Positions 13,865 through 17,904 of a DNA stretch of 17,904 bases are shown here, one piece after another. The first letter of the stretch is position 1, and the number at the start of each line of letters is the position of its first letter. The position numbers and the translations under genes were made by a program. The notes beneath the pieces are model-generated. The model saw only the letters and a program-made list of their open reading frames with translations. It made no database searches and had not been told where the DNA came from. This DNA is from Treponema sp. (GTDB lineage: Bacteria; Spirochaetota; Spirochaetia; Treponematales; Breznakiellaceae). The stretch covers positions 1 to 17,904 of the forward strand of contig JAISRD010000116.1 of NCBI GenBank assembly GCA_031273835.1. Reading direction: 5' to 3'.

Positions 13865-15309
13865 CCCTCTTTAATACCCGGGGCCGGGAACTACAGCCCT
13901 TTGAACCCATTAAACCAGGTGAAGCGGGTTTTTACGGCTGCGGCCCCACGGTGTATAACTATGCCCATATCGGGAACCTCCGGGCCTATATGACCCACGA
14001 CCTCCTTACCAGGACGCTCCGGGCCGGGGGCATAAGGGTCAGGCATGTGATGAACATCACCGATGTGGGCCACCTGTCCGGGGACAACGACACCGGGGAA
14101 GATAAAATGGTACGGAGCGCCGAAGAACGGGGCAAAAGCGTTCTTGAAATCGCCGAATTCTACGCCAACGCCTTTTTCAGCGACATAGACCGTATGAACA
14201 TAGTCCGGCCTTCTATAATCTGTAAGGCCACCGAGCATATCCCCGAAATGATCGCCCTTATCAAACGTATCGAGGAAGGGGGTTATACCTATTCCGCCGG
14301 GGGGAATCTTTACTTCGATATCAGCCGTTTCCCCCATTACGGGGAATTGGCCATGCTCCGTATGAAGGACCTTAGGGCCGGCGCCCGGACCGGGCCGGAT
14401 GAAAACAAACGCAGCCCCGGAGATTTTGTTCTCTGGTTTACCAAGAGTAAATTTGAAAACCAGGCCTTGGTCTGGGATAGTCCCTGGGGCAGGGGCTATC
14501 CGGGCTGGCATATAGAATGTTCCGCCATGAGCATCAAATATCTGGGGGAACAGTTCGATATCCACGCCGGGGGGATCGATCATGTGCCGGTCCACCATAC
14601 CAACGAGATAGCCCAGAGCGAAGCCGCCACGGGGAAACATCCCTGGGTAAAATACTGGGTTCATAATGAATTCCTTGTTTTAGATAAGGGAAAAATGTCG
14701 AAAAGCGCCGGGGGCTTCCTGACTCTCCGTTCTTTAATTGACAAGGGCTATGATCCCCTGGACTACCGCTATCTCCTGCTGGGAGGGCATTACCGCAGCC
14801 AGCTCCAGTTTTCCTGGGAAGCCCTGGAGGGCGCCCGGAATTCCCGGAGAGCCCTCAATGACCGGATAAGAGCCCTGGCCGCCGCCTGTCCGGCCCTTTC
14901 CCCGGCCGCCGGGAACCCCTCCTCCGGGTCTGCGGGAAGGGGCGCCGGGGGTCCCGCCGAAGCGCGGACCGCAGCCTTTACCGCCGCCCTGGAGGACGAT
15001 CTCTCTTCCCCCAGGGCCCTGGCTGAGCTTTGGGGGCTGCTCCGCGATCCCGCAATACCCCCGGCGGAAGCCCTGGCGGCGGCCCTGAACATGGACGCTA
15101 TACTCGGCCTTAAACTGGACCAGGCGGCGGCGGAAAACCGGAAAGAAAGCCCGGAGGAGGCCGCCGAAATTGAAGAGCTCATTGCCCGGAGAGCCCGGGC
15201 AAAAAAAGAAAAGGATTTTGCTGGGGCCGACGCCATACGGAACGGGCTTAAGGAGCGGGGCATAGTCCTTGAAGACGGAAAAACCGGTACAATATGGCGC
15301 CGCCTGTAA
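13855..15309 (+). CDS. cysS: cysteinyl-tRNA synthetase
   Basis: This class I aminoacyl-tRNA synthetase charges tRNA-Cys in the cytoplasm. At 484 residues it is slightly longer than the usual 460. The zinc and active-site motifs are all present: GCGPTVYNYAHIGN contains the Cys29 zinc ligand and the HIGN signature (38-41), WHIECSAMS and HAGGIDHVPVHHTNE supply further zinc ligands, and KMSKS is at about 280-284. The C-terminal anticodon-binding part ends in the family's KxxKDFAxADxIRxxLxxxGI motif and an R-R-L tail. A Gly/Ser/Pro/Ala-rich linker near residues 345-372 (AAGNPSSGSAGRGAGGPAEA) accounts for the extra length; its DNA contains a GCGGGA/TCCCGC inverted repeat at 14932-14957. GGAG lies 5 nt before ATG. 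Confidence 0.96.
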   Translation: MALTLFNTRGRELQPFEPIKPGEAGFYGCGPTVYNYAHIGNLRAYMTHDLLTRTLRAGGIRVRHVMNITDVGHLSGDNDTGEDKMVRSAEERGKSVLEIAEFYANAFFSDIDRMNIVRPSIICKATEHIPEMIALIKRIEEGGYTYSAGGNLYFDISRFPHYGELAMLRMKDLRAGARTGPDENKRSPGDFVLWFTKSKFENQALVWDSPWGRGYPGWHIECSAMSIKYLGEQFDIHAGGIDHVPVHHTNEIAQSEAATGKHPWVKYWVHNEFLVLDKGKMSKSAGGFLTLRSLIDKGYDPLDYRYLLLGGHYRSQLQFSWEALEGARNSRRALNDRIRALAAACPALSPAAGNPSSGSAGRGAGGPAEARTAAFTAALEDDLSSPRALAELWGLLRDPAIPPAEALAAALNMDAILGLKLDQAAAENRKESPEEAAEIEELIARRARAKKEKDFAGADAIRNGLKERGIVLEDGKTGTIWRRL

Positions 15310-15325
15310 CGATTAAGGAATTGGG

Positions 15326-15934
15326 TTGTTTTCAGAGATAAAGGGGAAGGTTGTGGAGCAAGCCCCCGGGGGGGCCGCGGCCCGGGAACAGAAGGCGGTG
15401 GAAGCCGCACAGCCGGATACTTCGGTATTCCGCCGTTTATACGATACGGTATTCCCGATTTTATTCAAGGTTTCCTGCCGTATTACCGGCAGTGAGGAAG
15501 CGGCGGAGGATCTGTGTCAGGAGGCTTTTTTTAAGTACTACGAGAAGGATATGGCTTTTCCGAACCCTGAGGAGGTAAAGTACTGGCTTATCAGGGTAGT
15601 AAAAAATTCGGCTCTGAACTATGCTAAGAGGAAAGAACGGGAACGCCGGGCATACCAAAGGGCATTTAGGGAAGATCAGAGGAGTCCTGAAACCGGCGAG
15701 ATTCTTTTGTTAAAAAAGGAAACCCGGCTTGAGGTAGAAGAAGCCCTGAACAGGCTTCCGGAAAATTTACGTATGGTATTGATATTAAAAGAATACGGTA
15801 ATTTAAATTATAAGGAAATTGGAAGAGCCCTCGGTATCAGCGAGGGCAATGTGAAGGTTAGGGTATTCAGGGCCCGGGAGCGCTTGACGGCGCTCTTAGC
15901 CGAAACCGGCAAGGATGGTTACTATGTGTCCTGA
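15326..15934 (+). CDS. ECF-type RNA polymerase sigma factor
   Basis: This 202-residue group 4 sigma-70 factor has region 2 at about residues 35-100 (LYDTVFPILFKVSCRITGSEEAAEDLCQEAFFKYY, then YWLIRVVKNSALNYAKRKERER). Region 4 is near 143-190 (LPENLRMVLILKEYGNLNYKEIGRALGISEGNVKVRVFRARERL). It would direct core polymerase to a specific stress or envelope regulon. It is followed by, and overlaps, a zinc-type anti-sigma factor gene, the standard control arrangement. The start is TTG 15326 with AAGGA 6 nt upstream; GTG 15353, directly after AAGGGGAAGG, is a good alternative and would remove nine residues. It lies 16 nt after cysS, so basal expression may come from that gene. No autoregulated promoter was found. 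Confidence 0.92.
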   Translation: MFSEIKGKVVEQAPGGAAAREQKAVEAAQPDTSVFRRLYDTVFPILFKVSCRITGSEEAAEDLCQEAFFKYYEKDMAFPNPEEVKYWLIRVVKNSALNYAKRKERERRAYQRAFREDQRSPETGEILLLKKETRLEVEEALNRLPENLRMVLILKEYGNLNYKEIGRALGISEGNVKVRVFRARERLTALLAETGKDGYYVS

Positions 15935-16532
15935 TCGTCAAATTCTATCGGTATATTTTGACAATGAGCTGTGTTCTCCCTGGAAGGAAAAGCTTGAGGC
16001 CCACCTTGAGGAATGTCCCGCTTGCAGGGCGATACTCCGGACCTACGGCAGGACCAGGGAAGGCTTCATTCCGAAATCTTCAGATTTCGGAATGAGACTT
16101 GAGGGCTCCGAAGAGCAGGCTCAAAGCTTCGGGATAGAGGCGGCCCAAGCCCGTGTCTGGGAGCGGCTAAGCCCCCTGGCGGACAATTGGGCGGGGCGGG
16201 TAAAGCCCCGTCCGGGACGGAATATCTGGTCCCGTTCCATACGCGTTCCTGTTCCGGCCGCCGCGGCGGGGCTTATTCTCGCCGCCGCCATTGCCCTGCT
16301 TACGGTACTGCGCCCCGCCGCGCCGCCCGCCGAGCCCCAGCTTGCGGGGATGGGCATGGATCTTGAGGACATGGCCCCCATTCCGGACATGGCCAGCCTG
16401 CTTCAGTACCTGGGAAGCGATACCTCCGCCGACATGGTGATCATCAAACTTCCCGAAACCACCTTCCGTACCACCGGGGAGCCCAAGATACTCAGGGCCG
16501 CGGATTATTCAAAGGGCGGCGGTATTCCATGA
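15924..16532 (+). CDS. zinc-finger anti-sigma factor with one membrane helix
   Basis: The cytoplasmic N-terminus carries an anti-sigma zinc motif, with His27, Cys31 and Cys34 in AHLEECPACR plus Cys2, the HX3CX2C pattern of zf-HC2/ZAS proteins. A single membrane helix follows near residues 105-130 (VPVPAAAAGLILAAAIALLTVL), then a short periplasmic C-terminus. It should hold the upstream ECF sigma factor inactive at the membrane until a signal triggers release. I chose ATG 15924 (AAGGA 8 nt upstream) because the other in-frame ATG at 15915 lies inside that ribosome-binding site; overlap with the sigma gene is 11 bp. Between zinc motif and helix, a perfect 13-bp hairpin (16066-16095) encodes part of the linker. 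The stop overlaps the next start by 4 bp (ATGA). Confidence 0.87.
   Translation: MCPDRQILSVYFDNELCSPWKEKLEAHLEECPACRAILRTYGRTREGFIPKSSDFGMRLEGSEEQAQSFGIEAAQARVWERLSPLADNWAGRVKPRPGRNIWSRSIRVPVPAAAAGLILAAAIALLTVLRPAAPPAEPQLAGMGMDLEDMAPIPDMASLLQYLGSDTSADMVIIKLPETTFRTTGEPKILRAADYSKGGGIP
16066..16095. repeat. perfect 13-bp hairpin inside the anti-sigma gene
   Basis: TCATTCCGAAATC (16066-16078) and GATTTCGGAATGA (16083-16095) are perfect inverted copies around TTCA. It is AT-richer than the surrounding GC-rich gene and encodes FIPKSSDFGM in the linker. It could be a small palindromic insertion, an mRNA structure tuning sigma to anti-sigma stoichiometry, or a transcription attenuator. Confidence 0.7.
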
Positions 16533-17056
16533 GACCCTTCCCGGTCCGGCGCTTTGCGGTTCTGCTATGCTTCATCGCCGGTACGGCCGTGAAGGCCCAG
16601 GAGCTTTCCCTGGAAGAACTGCCGGGACTTAAGGAAAGGGCTTTGGTTCTCAATATCACCACCAGGGTCGCGGAAAATAAACAGGAAGTGTGGACCTCCT
16701 CTAATTCAAAGGTGACCATACCCGGAAGGCCGGTAAGTATTAAACTGGTGGGGGGGAACGTGGTGGTGGCGGTCCAGCTTACCCCCTATCTGCGGGACAA
16801 GGGCCGCAGCGTTCTGGTGGCCCAGGGTCAGATCTGGGTGGATACCCCCAATGAGGGAATCCGTTATAAAACCACCATGCAGACCATACCGATTAATTTC
16901 GGCGAGCAGATATACTTCCTCCCCCTGGGGGCCGACGACGGATCGGCCAATAATCCCCACATAGAACTGAGGATAGAGCTTCTCCGTTATGAAGAGACCC
17001 TGCCGAAGGAAGGCCAGGAGGAACCGGCGGCAACGGAAGCGGCGGCGGCTCAGTAA
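16529..17056 (+). CDS. exported protein of unknown function, coupled to the sigma/anti-sigma pair
   Basis: This 175-residue protein belongs to no family I recognise. It has a signal peptide (MRPFPVRRFAVLLCFIAGTAVKA, cleavage after Ala23 before Gln24), then a mostly beta-strand-like domain (KVTIPGRPVSIKLVGGNVVVAVQLTPYL, VLVAQGQIWVDTP, TTMQTIPINFGEQIYFLPLG, IELRIELLRYE). It ends in a Glu/Ala-rich tail. It begins at the ATGA overlap with the anti-sigma gene, so it is translationally coupled to it. An exported product next to a membrane anti-sigma factor could be a sensor, a co-regulator or the regulon's main target; which of these cannot be told from sequence. Confidence 0.8.
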   Translation: MRPFPVRRFAVLLCFIAGTAVKAQELSLEELPGLKERALVLNITTRVAENKQEVWTSSNSKVTIPGRPVSIKLVGGNVVVAVQLTPYLRDKGRSVLVAQGQIWVDTPNEGIRYKTTMQTIPINFGEQIYFLPLGADDGSANNPHIELRIELLRYEETLPKEGQEEPAATEAAAAQ

Positions 17057-17085
17057 TTGCGTTCAGGTTAAATCACGGGAGTTCC

Positions 17086-17769
17086 ATGGTTACGGTTATT
17101 TCACTGGGGGGTTCCATTGTGGCCCCCGAAAATGTAGATGTCCCCTTTTTGAAAAACTTTCTTTCCCTTATCAGGGAATTGCTCGCCCGGGACGAAAAAC
17201 GGCGCTTTATTTTTGTTACCGGCGGCGGAGGCCCCGCCAGGACCTGGCAGCGGGCCTACCGGGAAATTTGCGGGACCGCCGCGGCGGAAGAGGCGGACTG
17301 GATAGGCATTATGGCTACCCGGCTCAACGCTCAGCTGATCAAGGCGATCATGGGAAGCTACTGCCCCCAGGAGGTTATCATCGATCCTTCAAAGGTCGAT
17401 CTTTTTGTGGGCCGGGTTCTGGTGGCCGCCGGCTGGAAACCGGGTTTTTCCTCCGATTACGACGCGGTGCTCCTGGCCGAGCGCTTCAAGGCCGATTCGG
17501 TGATCAACCTTTCCAACATAGAGCAGGTTTACACCGACGATCCCCGTAAAAATCCCGGCGCAAAGCCCATAGACGCAATCTCCTGGGAGGATTTCCTGCG
17601 CCTCACGGGGGAGGAATGGGTCCCCGGAAAAAACGTCCCCTTTGACCCCGTGGCAAGCCGCCATGCGGCAAAGGCCGGCCTAAAGGTGATCTGCGCTGCG
17701 GGAAGGGATCTTCCCAATCTGCGGAAAATACTCTCAGGCGGACCCTTCCTGGGCACCCTTATCGGATAG
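17086..17769 (+). CDS. pyrH: UMP kinase, archaeal/spirochete type (amino acid kinase fold)
   Basis: This 227-residue amino-acid-kinase-fold protein phosphorylates UMP to UDP with ATP in the cytoplasm. Motifs are the N-terminal ISLGGSIVAPE (phosphate-binding loop), FVTGGGGPARTWQ, WIGIMATRLNAQL, GWKPGFSSDYDAVLLAERF, and NLSNIEQVYTDDPRKNPGAKPI, which is the nucleotide-binding Asp-Pro-Arg region. It follows the archaeal-type pattern (short N-terminus, SSDYDAV) rather than the typical bacterial PyrH. Family models of this type include spirochete members, so this is expected vertical inheritance in the phylum rather than a local transfer. GGGAG lies 4 nt before ATG. It sits 29 nt after the exported-protein gene and may be read through from it. 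Confidence 0.88.
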   Translation: MVTVISLGGSIVAPENVDVPFLKNFLSLIRELLARDEKRRFIFVTGGGGPARTWQRAYREICGTAAAEEADWIGIMATRLNAQLIKAIMGSYCPQEVIIDPSKVDLFVGRVLVAAGWKPGFSSDYDAVLLAERFKADSVINLSNIEQVYTDDPRKNPGAKPIDAISWEDFLRLTGEEWVPGKNVPFDPVASRHAAKAGLKVICAAGRDLPNLRKILSGGPFLGTLIG

Positions 17770-17790
17770 CGGATCGGCGCGCCGGCGTAA

Positions 17791-17850
17791 TGCCTCAAAA
17801 GAAAATCTAGCCGAAAAAAGTGTGCCTCAAAACACAAAAATCTAGCCGAA
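17791..17850. repeat. two-copy direct repeat downstream of the UMP kinase gene
   Basis: TGCCTCAAAA, a spacer, then AAAATCTAGCCGAA occurs at 17791-17815 and again at 17823-17850, the second copy 3 nt longer. The sequence is AT-richer than the genes and no reading frame is convincing. Confidence 0.6.
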
Positions 17851-17904
17851 GCGAATCCGCTACGCGGAAGTGGAAAGAGTATTACCCTTTTCCCGGTTGA
17901 ATTG
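17851..17904. repeat. small inverted repeats at the window edge
   Basis: TCCGC-TAC-GCGGA (17856-17868) is a perfect 5-bp hairpin. A weaker one follows, GGAAAGAG (17872-17879) against CCTTTTCC at about 17886-17893. Together with the adjacent direct repeat this looks like intergenic repeat or remnant mobile DNA cut by the window edge. Confidence 0.4.

Noticed and set aside
13891..14664. 257-codon minus-strand open frame opposite cysS
   Set aside because: It lies entirely within the conserved synthetase core; the sense strand carries HIGN, zinc ligands and KMSKS, and the antisense product matches nothing.
16529..17056. Naming the exported protein as a known sensor of ECF sigma pathways
   Set aside because: It shows no motif of characterised regulators such as RseB; only the gene coupling supports a link.
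17086..17769. Horizontal acquisition of an archaeal UMP kinase
   Set aside because: This type is known in spirochetes generally and the codon/base composition looks like the neighbours, so recent transfer is not needed.
17791..17850. Possible CRISPR array
   Set aside because: Only two imperfect units, no uniform unique spacers of regular length and no cas gene in view.

Overview
The window reads as chromosomal DNA of a GC-rich spirochete, most likely a termite-gut-type Treponema or close relative. The reasons are an archaeal/spirochete-type UMP kinase, a multidomain cyclic-nucleotide-binding regulator, several exported proteins of unknown function whose signal peptides end in Ala-Gln, and frequent TTG starts. 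This taxonomic call is inference. There is no rRNA, tRNA, CRISPR array, transposase or integrase. Most of the window is housekeeping or conserved-hypothetical sequence, densely packed into short operons.

Region 1 (1-1470, + strand) holds the last codons of an upstream gene, probably a 2-oxoacid (indolepyruvate):ferredoxin oxidoreductase subunit, followed by a phenylacetate-CoA ligase. Region 2 (1483-7270, - strand) runs, in transcription order, Lhr-like helicase, radical SAM 'DNA modification/repair' protein, its DUF4130 partner, Sir2 deacylase and an exported nitroreductase. The radical SAM/DUF4130 pair is known as a poorly characterised DNA-metabolism couple. Its co-directional packing with a helicase and a sirtuin is the best candidate here for an undescribed functional module.

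Region 3 (7271-7865) is the only long gene-free stretch. It contains a very large imperfect inverted repeat, with two arms of about 135 bp around a 17-nt loop and four nested perfect blocks of 11-16 bp. It is either a structured RNA or a fold-back element. Region 4 (7866-10429, + strand) is a GT4 glycosyltransferase overlapping a divergent DEAD-box-type helicase (DEGD).

Region 5 (10475-13827, - strand) carries murB, a protein with two cNMP-binding domains, an exported protein of unknown function and a DUF192 lipoprotein. Region 6 (13855-17769, + strand) carries cysS, divergent from murB, then an ECF sigma factor, its zinc-type anti-sigma factor, an exported protein coupled to them, and a UMP kinase. 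The last 135 bases hold a direct repeat and small hairpins that look like intergenic repeat DNA.

Two themes cut across the window. First, several good sigma-70-like promoters have their -10 box within about 1-11 nt of the start codon (radical SAM gene, murB, glycosyltransferase, Lhr-like gene). This suggests leaderless or near-leaderless mRNAs, and it changes the preferred start of at least one gene. Second, palindromic segments of 30-65 bp lie in frame inside coding regions (DUF4130 gene, radical SAM gene, anti-sigma gene), where the protein shows low-complexity or linker-like sequence. These may be small palindromic elements tolerated inside genes.
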